From NCBI GenBank assembly GCA_965200955.1, contig OZ241742.1, positions 992,001 through 1,056,000 on the forward strand: DNA of 64,000 nucleotides, read 5' to 3'. The notes below the pieces were generated by a model. That model made no database searches and was not told the origin of the DNA. It worked only from the letters and a program-made list of their open reading frames with translations. The DNA comes from Bin80 sp026708685. Its GTDB lineage: Bacteria; Bacteroidota; Rhodothermia; Rhodothermales; Bin80. The position numbers and the translations under genes are program-made. Below are positions 34,321 through 44,531 of the stretch, one piece after another (the stretch's first letter is position 1; each line of letters begins with the position of its first letter).

Positions 34321-34872
34321 CATAATTGATGTGGACATCAGGGTAAAGAGTACAGAACGGTCATGAACTCATCTGATGGATACCGAGATACAACTTTTCT
34401 AGTATATCCTAAGGTCAAGCGTAGGCTTTACCCAACGTACGGTGGTGTTGATGGCTACTCCAAGTAGGGCTTTGGAAAAATTTAGAATTCCATCAATTGC
34501 GATGATACTTCCTCCAAGCGTCTGAGGAAATCACTAACTCTACTTTGGTTATTCAGATATTATCTCCACGATTGGTATTTGTAGATGTGTGATCAACATA
34601 ATAAGGCCAGTCCCTCACATAGAGAATGATCAGTGTTCTTTCTGGTTTTCTTTTGGTTGACTGCCTACAAACTGATCGCCCATCAGTCTTTCCACTTGCG
34701 TTGCGACCCCCTATGTAGTGGAGAGCATTCGGATGTATCTGCACTTTACTACATCAATTCTTGATGCCCATGAGTTGAATCAGGATGGATTCCCTATCAA
34801 CCCATGGGCATCGTTATTCAGAAAAAACAGACAGGAATCCTCAGATCATTTTGAGTGATGCCAGATCCATGG
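34321..34872. other. Gene-poor intergenic region with inverted repeat
   Basis: There is no supported gene here; a 63-codon minus-strand frame at 34553-34744 has no coding character. The notable element is the inverted repeat at 34764-34811. Confidence 0.45.
34764..34811 (-). repeat. Near-perfect 14-bp inverted repeat downstream of the FN3 gene
   Basis: ATGCCCATGAGTTG (34764-34777) and CAACCCATGGGCAT (34798-34811) pair with a single G-T position around a 20-nt loop that itself can form a small GAATC/GATTC stem. It lies about 60 nt past the stop of the fibronectin gene. It could end or protect that transcript, although no T-run follows on the minus strand. Confidence 0.4.
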
Positions 34873-37800
34873 TCATCGTACACTCATAAAATGACCAACA
34901 TGGATCGCCTCTGATCCATTGTCACGAGATGTTGCAATCATCCGATAGATATACGATCCAGACGGAACTTTTAGATCATTCAATTCCAATTCATGTCCTG
35001 TTCCAGCATTGATATGGATGGGAGGCCTCTCGTATACTTGCCTCCCCGTTATGTCTAACACCTCAACCGAGACCTGGGCGGACCAAGGAAGATCAAAGAC
35101 CAAATGGGTTGAATGCACAAATGGGTTTGGGTAATTGGAGTGGACCACAAAGTTCTCTGTCAAATCAGGGTTCTCCTCCGAATGGACCGTAGAAATTACT
35201 TCAATGGTAAATTTCAGGCTATCCTGTGCTCCATTGGAGTCTAATGCCGTAAAGGTAAAGGGGACTGGAGGACTGATGACCAGCGGGGTTCCAGTGATGC
35301 TTCTCGTTGAGGCATCATACATCAATCCCAATGGAAGATCAAGAAGATTCAGCGTATACTGGATCGGAGATACACCTCCATTCGCTTCGGGCAAGATGAT
35401 CGTGGTAATCGTCTGTCCCCTTGAAAGGGATAGATTTTCAATGGTCTCATCAAAGGATAGAGAGTACACTTCAAGACTGAACTTGAGATTGACGATGGTT
35501 CCAGCAGCATCTTCTACGGTCCATGTGTACATGGTCTCTGAAGTAATGTCAGAGGGGGTTCCATTGATCGTCCGGGTAGACCTATCAATGGTAAGTCCCG
35601 TAGGAAGACTTGGAGTCAATGTATATTCCTTCGGCATCACTCCGCCAGATGCTTCTGGTAGAACCAAATCTGCAATAGCGATTCCAACTGGGTAAGTTTG
35701 ATCCCCAATGGAAGTGATGAAGGATAGGGAGGCTACAGGATCCGTTGTAGCGTTATCGATATTGGATAAATCACTCTCTCCAACGGAATTGATGGCACTG
35801 ACGCGATAGTAACGGGTTGTTTCTGGTAACAGATTCGTATGACTATAGGAAGTTGCTGTTGAACCCGTATTGGATGCTAAATCTATCCATTCTGATGCTC
35901 CATTGGGAGACACTTCAATCCTGTAACCCGTAATCTCCGCACCTCCATCATCAGAAGGTGATGTCCATGAAAGAGTGATGGTTGTGCTTCCCGAAGCCGT
36001 CGCGGTTAATCCAGTAGGTGCACTTGAAACCGTGAGTATGGATGCAGGCTCTGTGGTTGCACTCACAACTGTTGACGCTGAGCCCGTACCTGCTGAATTG
36101 ATCGCACTGACTCGATAGTGACGTGTCGTGCTCGGATCCAGTCCCGTGTGGGAATAGGTCGTCGTACTATGACGGGGCACCAGCTCTGAAAACGTACTTC
36201 CCCCATCAGTGGAAACCTCAATCAAGTACCCCGTAATCGTAGCACCTCCGTCATCAGGGGCAGTCCATGAAAGACTGATCGTAGCACTGCCCGAAGCCCT
36301 CGCTGTTAGTCCAGTGGGGGCAGCTGGTGCCGTGACTGTGGATGCAGGTTCAGTGGTTGCACTCACGGCTGTTGACGGTGAGCCCGTATTTACTGAATTG
36401 ATCGCACTGACTCGGTAGTGACGCGTCGTGCCTGGATCCAGACCCGTGTGGGAATAGGTCGTTGTGCTGTGACTGGCCACCAGTTCTGAAAACGTACTTC
36501 CCCCATCGGTGGACTCCTCAATCAAGTACCCCGTAATCGCCGCACCTCCGTTATCAGGTGCAGTCCATGAAAGATTAATCGTCGTACTGCCCGAAGCCCT
36601 CGCCGTTAGTCCAGTGGGAGCATCTGGGGCGGTGGCAGTAGGTGTGGCAGGTTCAGTGGTTGCACTCACGGCTGTTGACGGTGAGCCCGTATTTACTGAA
36701 TTGATCGCACTGACTCGGTAGTGACGCGTCGTGCCTGGATCCAGACCCGTGTGGGAATAGGTCGTTGTGCTGTGACTGGCCACCAGTTCTGAAAACGTAC
36801 TTCCCCCATCGGTGGACTCCTCAATCAAGTACCCCGTAATCGCCGCACCTCCGTTATCAGGTGCAGTCCATGAAAGATTAATCGTCGTACTGCCCGAAGC
36901 CCTCGCCGTTAGTCCAGTGGGAGCATCTGGGGCGGTGGCAGTAGGTGTGGCAGGCCCCGTGGTTGCACTCACGGCTGTTGACGGTGAGCCCGTATTTACT
37001 GAATTGATCGCACTGACTCGGTAGTGACGCGTCGTGCCTGGATCCAGACCCGTGTGGGAATAGGTCGTTGTGCTGTGACTGGCCACCAGTTCTGAAAACG
37101 TACTTCCCCCATCGGTGGACTCCTCAATCAAGTACCCCGTAATCGCCGCACCTCCGTTATCAGGTGCAGTCCATGAAAGATTAATCGTCGTACTGCCCGA
37201 AGCCCTCGCCGTTAGTCCAGTGGGAGCATCTGGGGCGGTGGCAGTAGGTGTGGCAGGCCCCGTGGTTGCACTCGCAGCTGTTGACGGTGAGCCCGTGCCA
37301 ACTGAATTGATCGCACTGACTTGGTAGTGACGCGTCGTGCTTGGATCCAGACCCGTATGGGAATAGGTCGTTGTGCTGTGACTGGCCACCAGTTCTGAAA
37401 ACGTACTTCCCCCATCGGTGGACTCCTCAATCAAGTACCCCCTAATTGCCGCACCTCCGTTATCAGGTGCAGTCCATGAAAGATTAATCGTCGTGCTGCC
37501 CGAAGCCCTCGCCGTTAGTCCAGTGGGAGCATCTGGTTCTCTTGCAGGTGTTGTTGCACTGGCAGGGGTTGAAGGCGAACTCCTACCTTCAGAATTAATA
37601 GCAAATACACGGTAGTAACACATGGTCCCCGCAGATAAGCCCCTGTGGGTAAAGGTCATTAAAGTTTGACTTGCCACTAGCTCCTTAAACGTTTTTCCCC
37701 CGTCGGTGGAGACCTCAATACGGAACCCCGTTATTGTGGATCCTCCATCATCGGGTGCTGTCCACGAAAGATTGATCGTCGTACGTCCCGAAGCCTGTGC

Positions 37801-39579
37801 TGAGAGTCCAGTAGGAGCATCTGGGGCAGTGGCTGTACCATCTCCTGGCACACCGGTGGTTCCAAGTACACTCAGAGATCGTGGCCCCGTACCGACAGAA
37901 GTGATCGTAAAGACTCGGTAGTAGCGACTTGTAGAAGGCCTTAGATTTCTAACGGTATAGGACGGTGTGGTAGAACCGGTGTTTTCTTGCACCGTTGTCC
38001 AACTAGATCCGATCCAAGTTTCAATCCTGTAACCTGTTATCGCTGCACCTCCGTTATCGGATGGTGCACGCCAAGAAAGGTTAATCCTCGTACTGCCCGA
38101 AGCGGTCGCTGTTAAATTCGTAGGTGCCCCTGGTAGCGAAAGAGTGGTTGCACTGACTGTATTTGATACAACGCTGGTTCCGGCAGAATTGATGGCGCTG
38201 ACACGATAGAAACGAGTTGAGCCTGGGGAAAGATTCGTGTGTTCGTAGGTGGTTTCATCATTCCCTGTGTCGTCTTCCAGTTCTGACCAATTGAAGTTGG
38301 CATAACGTGAAGTTTCAATTCTGTATCCGATAATTTCTGCACCACCATTTTCGGACGGCGCAGTCCAAGAAAGATGAATCTCATTACCGCCCATAGCAGT
38401 TGCTGAAAGACCAGTGGGAGCATCTGGGGCTACTGCCTTGCCCTCGGTGGTGGCAGAGGCGACATTGGAAGACTCGCCATAACCAATATCATTGTAGGCA
38501 ATGACTCGATAGTAACGTGTCGTTCGGGGGTCAAGGAACCTGTGCGAATATGTCGTTGATGTCGCACCGCTTCGAATACCTACATATTTCCAGCCTGATG
38601 TTCCATCTGGAGACGATTCAACCCTGTATTTTTTGATTGGCAATCCCCCATCTTCGGATGGTGCACTCCAAGAAAGGTTGATCGTAGTTTCCCCTGATGC
38701 CTCTGCTTGCAAGTTCGTTGGAGCATCTGGAACGTCATAGGTCGTGAACGTTACGATATTGGACCAAGGTTCATTACCAGCATCTCCATACCGAGCTCTT
38801 ATACGAAAACTAAAGGTAACACCGCGTCCAGTAAATACACGTGCCAAATCCATACTGGATGTCAAACCCATCGTGGTTTTTGACCATGATGAAGTACCAA
38901 CTCTATGTTCAAAATGATATCCCTGTATACCACTAGATTTACCTTGTGAGGTTCTACTAGTCGGAGGTGCATCCCATTCAAAATAGAGCGTGTAATCGTC
39001 ATCAAAACGGGTGATAAATGTCACCTTCAGAGTTCTTTGCTCAGTCGTTACTGCTACATGTTCATCTGCTCCAGTAGGAGAACGATCATTGATCGTTTGA
39101 TACTCATCCATCATGCCTGTCATCAAAGACGTATAGATTGGCTGGGATCTTGTATCATCTGTGGCGGAAATCTGTCCTGAATCGTCATCATTATGTCCAT
39201 CTAAAAATTCTGAACCTGTATATTCCTGACCGCCATCCCATGAAGTGGAAGAGCGGTTGACAGTTATAGGATGAAGGGAGGTGTGACCCTCAGAGTCATA
39301 GGAAAGATCTACCTGATCAATCCTTTCGGCTGATAAGATTTCACGAGAAATTGATGAGGCTCCAAAATGATCCGAAACTTCTGGTTGTTCAATTGAAATC
39401 ATAGAGCCCCCATCAACATCGGATGCCCACTCCATCACGGTTCCATCAACGATGACGGTAGCATCTGAAAGGGATTGAGAGGGTCCCGAATCGGTCCCCA
39501 CCACAGTCATCACTTCATGAGCGTACGCAGAGGTGATCATGAAAAGTGAAAAAAAGGTCAAAAGAGTAAAATTTGTCAT
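34873..39579 (-). CDS. Large FN3-repeat surface protein with type IX sorting tail
   Basis: The 1568-residue product starts with a signal peptide (MTNFTLLTFFSLFMITSAYA). Residues about 30-180 are unassigned. One divergent and ten clear fibronectin type III domains follow, each with NLSWTAP..GG..I.GY.IE and YSHTGLDP.T..YYRV.AIN. Two putative Ig-like (He_PIG type) domains follow, with TPSLPTGLTIDRSTRTINGT and LLDLPLGLMYDASTRSITGT. The C-terminal tail has SNYPNPF, EVLDITGRQVYE and GSYIYRMIA, the pattern of type IX secretion sorting domains, so it should be secreted and attached to the surface. Domains 6-9 are almost identical in DNA (303-bp period). An adhesive or matrix role is likely; no catalytic domain is seen. 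Confidence 0.9.
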   Translation of the reverse strand: MTNFTLLTFFSLFMITSAYAHEVMTVVGTDSGPSQSLSDATVIVDGTVMEWASDVDGGSMISIEQPEVSDHFGASSISREILSAERIDQVDLSYDSEGHTSLHPITVNRSSTSWDGGQEYTGSEFLDGHNDDDSGQISATDDTRSQPIYTSLMTGMMDEYQTINDRSPTGADEHVAVTTEQRTLKVTFITRFDDDYTLYFEWDAPPTSRTSQGKSSGIQGYHFEHRVGTSSWSKTTMGLTSSMDLARVFTGRGVTFSFRIRARYGDAGNEPWSNIVTFTTYDVPDAPTNLQAEASGETTINLSWSAPSEDGGLPIKKYRVESSPDGTSGWKYVGIRSGATSTTYSHRFLDPRTTRYYRVIAYNDIGYGESSNVASATTEGKAVAPDAPTGLSATAMGGNEIHLSWTAPSENGGAEIIGYRIETSRYANFNWSELEDDTGNDETTYEHTNLSPGSTRFYRVSAINSAGTSVVSNTVSATTLSLPGAPTNLTATASGSTRINLSWRAPSDNGGAAITGYRIETWIGSSWTTVQENTGSTTPSYTVRNLRPSTSRYYRVFTITSVGTGPRSLSVLGTTGVPGDGTATAPDAPTGLSAQASGRTTINLSWTAPDDGGSTITGFRIEVSTDGGKTFKELVASQTLMTFTHRGLSAGTMCYYRVFAINSEGRSSPSTPASATTPAREPDAPTGLTARASGSTTINLSWTAPDNGGAAIRGYLIEESTDGGSTFSELVASHSTTTYSHTGLDPSTTRHYQVSAINSVGTGSPSTAASATTGPATPTATAPDAPTGLTARASGSTTINLSWTAPDNGGAAITGYLIEESTDGGSTFSELVASHSTTTYSHTGLDPGTTRHYRVSAINSVNTGSPSTAVSATTGPATPTATAPDAPTGLTARASGSTTINLSWTAPDNGGAAITGYLIEESTDGGSTFSELVASHSTTTYSHTGLDPGTTRHYRVSAINSVNTGSPSTAVSATTEPATPTATAPDAPTGLTARASGSTTINLSWTAPDNGGAAITGYLIEESTDGGSTFSELVASHSTTTYSHTGLDPGTTRHYRVSAINSVNTGSPSTAVSATTEPASTVTAPAAPTGLTARASGSATISLSWTAPDDGGATITGYLIEVSTDGGSTFSELVPRHSTTTYSHTGLDPSTTRHYRVSAINSAGTGSASTVVSATTEPASILTVSSAPTGLTATASGSTTITLSWTSPSDDGGAEITGYRIEVSPNGASEWIDLASNTGSTATSYSHTNLLPETTRYYRVSAINSVGESDLSNIDNATTDPVASLSFITSIGDQTYPVGIAIADLVLPEASGGVMPKEYTLTPSLPTGLTIDRSTRTINGTPSDITSETMYTWTVEDAAGTIVNLKFSLEVYSLSFDETIENLSLSRGQTITTIILPEANGGVSPIQYTLNLLDLPLGLMYDASTRSITGTPLVISPPVPFTFTALDSNGAQDSLKFTIEVISTVHSEENPDLTENFVVHSNYPNPFVHSTHLVFDLPWSAQVSVEVLDITGRQVYERPPIHINAGTGHELELNDLKVPSGSYIYRMIATSRDNGSEAIHVGHFMSVR
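36419..37540 (-). repeat. Tandem 303-bp repeats inside the FN3 gene
   Basis: Units starting at about 36419, 36722, 37025 and 37328 repeat with a 303-bp period (101 residues, one FN3 domain plus a Thr/Pro-rich linker). The second and third differ at only a few bases (for example GGTTCAGTGG versus GGCCCCGTGG); the last is somewhat more divergent. This indicates recent duplication and likely variation in copy number. Confidence 0.92.
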
Positions 39580-40028
39580 GAAAAATTGTCAAAATGGTTT
39601 GATGCTAAGAAACCTATTAAATGACCTTGTCAACGTGAATATATTACCCTAATGTAAACAAAATATTAAATTTTAATTATTTTTTATCTTCAATAAATAA
39701 GTTTATTTTATTGATTTTCCTTAATAATTAAGGATAATAGGATATAAAAATAGAATTTTTAAAGTTTTTTATGACTTTAACCGATTCGAACAATCATCAC
39801 ACTTGAAGTATTGATTTACTTCTCTTGCGTATGGAAATTCATCAATAGCAGCTCAAAGTGCTTCTTTTGGAATGGCGGGGATCATTTCGTCAGAAGGACG
39901 TTTTGATGCAAGGGCATGATCATCTTCCGTGACTTCTGAAGGTGATTCATTGTCGAGACGACACCAACATTGAGTAGAATCTTAGTTGACAATATCAAGG
40001 AATTCTCATGGCTAACCGTTTGCCTTTG
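39580..40028. other. AT-rich leader region upstream of the FN3 gene
   Basis: Roughly 39620-39780 is strikingly AT-rich, with runs such as TTTTAATTATTTTTTATC, and is the likely promoter region of the FN3 gene. The part from 39780 to 40028 has only short broken frames. No RNA gene is seen. Confidence 0.5.
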
Positions 40029-40361
40029 TCATACATTAGCAGTCTTCGGCGAGGTGGTACATGGATCAAGTTTTCGTCTACCCACTCGCGACCAAAGCCA
40101 TGTATATAGGATTTGTATAACGGGGGAATGGATCATTCTTGCAGGTCGCTGAAGCATGTTCATGAGCTCAGGATCATCACTACCAAAAGCGGAAGCGGAG
40201 TGGAGCGTCAAATAGCGTTCCCAAAGTGATAGAATTTCATCAAGATGGCTGGTTTCATCTCCAACTTCTGCTGGATTCTGACACGCCAAGGTTGCAAAAA
40301 GACTCGTCAATAGGAGAAAGTATAACGAAGCAGGCGTTTGCAAAGCCTCCGCGTTTATAAA
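40029..40361 (-). CDS. Possible short lipoprotein-like ORF
   Basis: The frame gives about 110 residues from the inner ATG. It has a hydrophobic N-terminal stretch (SLYFLLLTSLFATLAC) followed by a polar segment (EVGDETSHLDEILSLWERYL). The Cys after the hydrophobic run resembles a lipobox, but the -3 residue is Thr, which is unusual. The last 40 residues look less protein-like. It may be a decayed gene. No homologue is recognised. Confidence 0.3.
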   Translation of the reverse strand, partial: FINAEALQTPASLYFLLLTSLFATLACQNPAEVGDETSHLDEILSLWERYLTLHSASAFGSDDPELMNMLQRPARMIHSPVIQILYTWLWSRVGRRKLDPCTTSPKTANV

Positions 40362-40379
40362 AATCATGCACTGAAGCAC

Positions 40380-40925
40380 TTCGGGTGCGTTTTAGGGAGT
40401 TGATCCTGCAGGTTTTGAAGAAAGCTTGAAGGCAAGGAGTACTTTCAAACGAGATCATTTATGAAGGTAGTATAGAGTCGGTGAATAGTCTGGTGAGAAG
40501 AGTATGAGAGTGATTTAAATAATACGTACCTCAACTTGAGGATACGATTTGAACACGGACGGATCAGGAAAATTTCATGGAATCTAATCAGAGTTTATCG
40601 AAAGGACTTGCGTTTAGGCATTTTCATGGTAGATGATTTACTGATTCACTTAAAATATTTGAAATTGATGTATCTTTCCTTACCGATACGCTCTTAATAA
40701 AATCAGATGTGGACGCACATTGTGTTCCGCTTCCACCAGAGTAAAATGATATTTAATGTTCAAAATTTTTCACCCAGCACTAAGGTGCACTGTCCGATGG
40801 TCTTTGACGTTGAGGGATGTTATGGATGGGGCCATCAACAGAGAATCTGTCAGTGCTTATGTTTGATGATGGAACTATCATTTCGTAGTGGGTTAAGAAG
40901 TTCATAATGAATATTGATCAATCAC
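40380..40925. other. Intergenic stretch upstream of the beta-oxidation genes
   Basis: About 540 bp without a supported gene; short frames (for example 40707-40907) show no coding character. It should hold the promoter of the fadN-like gene. Confidence 0.45.
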
Positions 40926-43286
40926 ATGGAGAGTAATTCTACGTTTTTGCCATTCAGGCGAGTTGCGGTCTTTGGTGCTGGCACCATGGGTGCCCAGATT
41001 GCCATCCACCTCGCAAATGCGGGAGTTGAAGTACTTCTCCTAGATCTGGCCGGTTCTGATGAGAGCAACCCAAGAACCCATGTGCAACAACAGTTCAAAG
41101 CGGCATCCCAGTTAAAGCCGAGTCCGTTCTTCACAAAGGCCTCCCTTGATCAAATTCAGTGTGGAACAATTGAACATGACATCCACAAAATCTCTGGAGT
41201 GGAATGGATCATTGAGGCTGTCATTGAGCAACTTGACATCAAACAGAGGCTTTTGACTCAAATTGAAGAGCATGCAAGCCCAGAATGTATTATCTCTACC
41301 AATACAAGCGGTATCCCGATACGCACCCTAGCCAATGGACGCAGCTCTGAATTTACTAGGCGCTTTTTAGGGACACATTTTTTTAATCCTCCCCGATACC
41401 TGCCGTTGTTGGAGGTGATCCCCCATCCAGAGACCGATCCACAGATTCTACAACATATAGAGTGGTATGCACGAGTCCATCTGGGCAAGGAAATTGTCAT
41501 TGCCAAAGATGTACCCTATTTCATCTCCAATCGAATTGGAATGTATGCGATGATGGGGGCAATGCAACATTATGTAAGAGGAGAGTACTCCATTGAAGAA
41601 ATAGATACACTGACAGGACCAATTGCTGGTCGACCTAAATCAGCCACATTTAGAACCGCTGATCTGGTGGGTTTGGATGTGATGCAGTTGGTGACCGATA
41701 ACTTATACGATAGCGTGCCCCATGATGAAAGTAGAGATCGTTTCAAGACTCCTGATATCGTCCGTTCCCTGATTGCTCAGGGAGCACTTGGAGCCAAAAC
41801 AAGATCTGGATTTTACAGGAAAGAGGGCCGCCAGATTCAATCGCTGAATCTCTCTAGCATGGATTATAAACTCCCAGGTGAACTCAATCTTGGGAATCTT
41901 CAAGCAATCAAATCAGCAGGTTCACTACGCCATCGTCTGACTTCGCTGTATGAAGACCAGGGACGGGCGGGCACTTTTTTCCGTGCTACCATGCTTGACC
42001 TGATGGCCTATGGTGCTCGGCGCGTTGGTGAAATCACAGACAATCCAGCGAATATTGACCGTGCACTGTGTTCTGGGTTTGGATGGCAAATGGGCCCATT
42101 TGAGACATGGGATGCACTTGGATTTCATAAGGTTCGCGAAACCATACTTGAAGAGGGGTTGATCCTGCCAGACTGGGTGCTGGAGATGCCGCAAAATGCG
42201 TCTTTCTATGCGGGTCCACCTAAGCAAGTCTATATTCCAACGCAGCAAGAGTATGTACCTCAAGTCACTGTTGAATCACTACGATCATTAAAGTCTATCA
42301 AAATAGAGTCCAGTGGGGATCTTTGGTCCAATTCTGAATCTGGACTGGTTGACCTGCGTGATGGAGTTGTGCTCTTTGAATTTCGTTCCAAAGCATGTAC
42401 TCTGGGAACCCAAGTCATTAATGGGCTAATGGAAGTCATAGATCATGTAGAACATAACCCTGATCTCCGTGGGCTGGTCATCGGCAATGAAGGAACTCAT
42501 TTTTCGGTGGGTGCAAATTTGGCAGAGATGTCCGATGCCATGCAATCAGGAGAGTTCAAACGAATTGATCAATATATCAGCCGATTCCAATCGGCCATGC
42601 AACGGGTTCACTATGCCCGAAAGCCCGTCGTTGTTGCAGTCCACCAGCGCGTCTTGGGCGGAGGATGTGAACTGATGATGTCTTCAACTCACCCTGCCGC
42701 TGCCTCGGAAACGTATGCGGGGCTAGTGGAACTGGGGGTTGGTTTAATTCCTGCTGGCACTGGGAGCATGCGACTTGCAGCAAAAGCAGGCAAAGACAAT
42801 CAAGGATACGACAGCAATCAACTCTCCGATGTGATGCGTTCGTTTCAAACCGTCGCCACTGCAACCGTATCAACCAGTGCTAAAGAGGCCCGTGATCTGG
42901 GGTTTTTGCCCAGCCATGCATGTATAGCCATGAACCAAGCGGCTCGCTTTTATGTGGCGAAACAGGAAGTGATTCGGCTTTCTGAGCAGGGATACTGTCC
43001 ACCTGTGTCTCAAAACATTCGTGTTTTGGGCCAGCCCGGTGCAGCTGCATTGAATACGGCGGCCTATCAAATGCATCAGGGGAGGTTCATCAGTGATTAT
43101 GATCTACATCTCGTGAAACGTCTGGCCTATGTATTCACCGGGGGAGATCTCAGCGGGCCAGAGGATGTGACAGAGTCGTACTTGTTGGATCTGGAGCGGG
43201 AAGTATTTCTCAGCCTGTTAGGAGAGCCCAAGACGCAAGAGCGTATTGCGGGCATCCTTCAACATAATCGTCCTGTCCGTAACTGA
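40926..43286 (+). CDS. 3-hydroxyacyl-CoA dehydrogenase / enoyl-CoA hydratase (FadN-like)
   Basis: This is a bifunctional beta-oxidation enzyme of 786 residues from ATG 40926; a TTG at 40914 also opens the frame. The dehydrogenase comes first: RRVAVFGAGTMGAQIAIHLA, the ISTNTSGIPI block, THFFNPPRYLPLLEVI, and a C-terminal dehydrogenase domain around 180-410. The hydratase (crotonase) part is C-terminal: LRGLVIGNEGTHFSVGANL, RKPVVVAVHQRVLGGGCELM, VELGVGLIPAGTGSMRL. Dehydrogenase-first order is that of FadN rather than FadB/FadJ. The thiolase gene follows 11 nt later. Confidence 0.93.
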   Translation: MESNSTFLPFRRVAVFGAGTMGAQIAIHLANAGVEVLLLDLAGSDESNPRTHVQQQFKAASQLKPSPFFTKASLDQIQCGTIEHDIHKISGVEWIIEAVIEQLDIKQRLLTQIEEHASPECIISTNTSGIPIRTLANGRSSEFTRRFLGTHFFNPPRYLPLLEVIPHPETDPQILQHIEWYARVHLGKEIVIAKDVPYFISNRIGMYAMMGAMQHYVRGEYSIEEIDTLTGPIAGRPKSATFRTADLVGLDVMQLVTDNLYDSVPHDESRDRFKTPDIVRSLIAQGALGAKTRSGFYRKEGRQIQSLNLSSMDYKLPGELNLGNLQAIKSAGSLRHRLTSLYEDQGRAGTFFRATMLDLMAYGARRVGEITDNPANIDRALCSGFGWQMGPFETWDALGFHKVRETILEEGLILPDWVLEMPQNASFYAGPPKQVYIPTQQEYVPQVTVESLRSLKSIKIESSGDLWSNSESGLVDLRDGVVLFEFRSKACTLGTQVINGLMEVIDHVEHNPDLRGLVIGNEGTHFSVGANLAEMSDAMQSGEFKRIDQYISRFQSAMQRVHYARKPVVVAVHQRVLGGGCELMMSSTHPAAASETYAGLVELGVGLIPAGTGSMRLAAKAGKDNQGYDSNQLSDVMRSFQTVATATVSTSAKEARDLGFLPSHACIAMNQAARFYVAKQEVIRLSEQGYCPPVSQNIRVLGQPGAAALNTAAYQMHQGRFISDYDLHLVKRLAYVFTGGDLSGPEDVTESYLLDLEREVFLSLLGEPKTQERIAGILQHNRPVRN

Positions 43287-43297
43287 CCTATCTCAAT

Positions 43298-44476
43298 ATG
43301 AAGTCTTCACCTGTCATCGTTACCAGTCTTCGTACCCCTGTTGGAAAAGCAAAGCGGGGAGCTCTACGCTTGATGCGACCAGAAACGATGGGTGCGGCGG
43401 CTGTAGCTGCAGCTCTGGAGCGTACTCCGAATCTGAAACCGGAGGACATTGATGATGTCCTGATTGGATGTGCTTTTCCTGAAGGATCGCAGGGCATGAA
43501 TGTTGGGCGAATTATCGCTAGCATTGCTGGCCTGCCAGATTCTGTCCCTGGTGCAACCATTAATCGGTTCTGCTCATCTGGACTCCAGACGATTGCGATG
43601 GCACATCAATCGATTGCCATGGGACATGCTGACTGTATCATTGCGGGAGGGACAGAGAGCATGACACTGGTTCCCATGAGTGGATACTATTTTCAGCCTG
43701 ATCCTAGCACTGCTGAGCACCGGCCCGAGATGTATGTCTCTATGGGGAATACTGCAGAAAATGTAGCGGAGAAATATAACATTTCCCGCGAAGATCAAGA
43801 TCAGTTTGCCTTGCGATCTCATGAGCGTGCACTTGCCGCACAGTCAGATGGTTTATTTAATGAGGAGATCATCCCCTTGGAGGTTAAGCAGACCGAGTTT
43901 TCCAATGGATCTACAAAAACACTGTCGTATCCATTCACCACAGATGAGGGGCCCAGAGCAGATACCAGCCTCACAGCACTAAGCAAACTTCGGCCGGTAT
44001 TTCGAAATAAGGGCAGTGTTACAGCAGGGAATTCATCCCAAATGTCGGACGGTGCAGCAGCGACCGTTCTGATGTCGGAGTCTACGGCCCGTTCCTTGGA
44101 TGTAGAACCTCTCGCACGCATGATTGGGTTTGCTGTTGCCGGGGTGTCCCCCGAGTTAATGGGAATTGGCCCCGTCCCTGCGGTGAAGAAGGTTCTTAAG
44201 CAGACGGGACTAGACCTTAACCAGATTGGATTAATTGAGTTAAATGAGGCCTTCGCCGTGCAGGCACTGGCTGTGATCCGCGAACTTGATCTTGACGAAT
44301 CTATCGTCAATGTTCTGGGAGGGGCTATTGCACTGGGACATCCTCTTGGATGTACGGGTGCAAAGTTGACAGCGACGCTACTTCATGCCATTAAGCGTCA
44401 GGATATACAATACGGTTTGTGTACGATGTGTATCGGGGGAGGAATGGGGGCTGCTGCGATCTTCGAAAACATTTGA
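43298..44476 (+). CDS. fadA: Acetyl-CoA acyltransferase (3-ketoacyl-CoA thiolase)
   Basis: It performs the thiolytic last step of beta-oxidation. The 392-residue product has the active-site Cys in INRFCSSGLQTIAM, the loop IIAGGTESMTLVPMSG, NEAFAVQALA, the catalytic His in GHPLGCTGAKL and the second Cys in CTMCIGGGMGAA. Length and motifs are standard. Operon partner of the upstream FadN-like enzyme. Confidence 0.95.
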   Translation: MKSSPVIVTSLRTPVGKAKRGALRLMRPETMGAAAVAAALERTPNLKPEDIDDVLIGCAFPEGSQGMNVGRIIASIAGLPDSVPGATINRFCSSGLQTIAMAHQSIAMGHADCIIAGGTESMTLVPMSGYYFQPDPSTAEHRPEMYVSMGNTAENVAEKYNISREDQDQFALRSHERALAAQSDGLFNEEIIPLEVKQTEFSNGSTKTLSYPFTTDEGPRADTSLTALSKLRPVFRNKGSVTAGNSSQMSDGAAATVLMSESTARSLDVEPLARMIGFAVAGVSPELMGIGPVPAVKKVLKQTGLDLNQIGLIELNEAFAVQALAVIRELDLDESIVNVLGGAIALGHPLGCTGAKLTATLLHAIKRQDIQYGLCTMCIGGGMGAAAIFENI

Positions 44477-44531
44477 TCACGGATGGTCCATGCAATGTAT
44501 CGTTCAACCAGTACAACGTTCAATGTGCTGA

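Noticed and set aside
34553..34744. 63-codon minus-strand ORF
   Set aside because: No motif, composition not protein-like, no neighbour relation.
36419..37540. Regular repeats that could suggest a CRISPR array
   Set aside because: The unit is 303 bp, coding and without unique spacers.
36209..37615. Series of plus-strand ORFs of about 70 codons spaced 303 bp apart
   Set aside because: They are antisense shadows of the tandem FN3 repeats and repeat with the same period.
39775..39795. GATTCGAAC stretch resembling a tRNA T-loop
   Set aside because: No acceptor stem or anticodon arm could be built around it.
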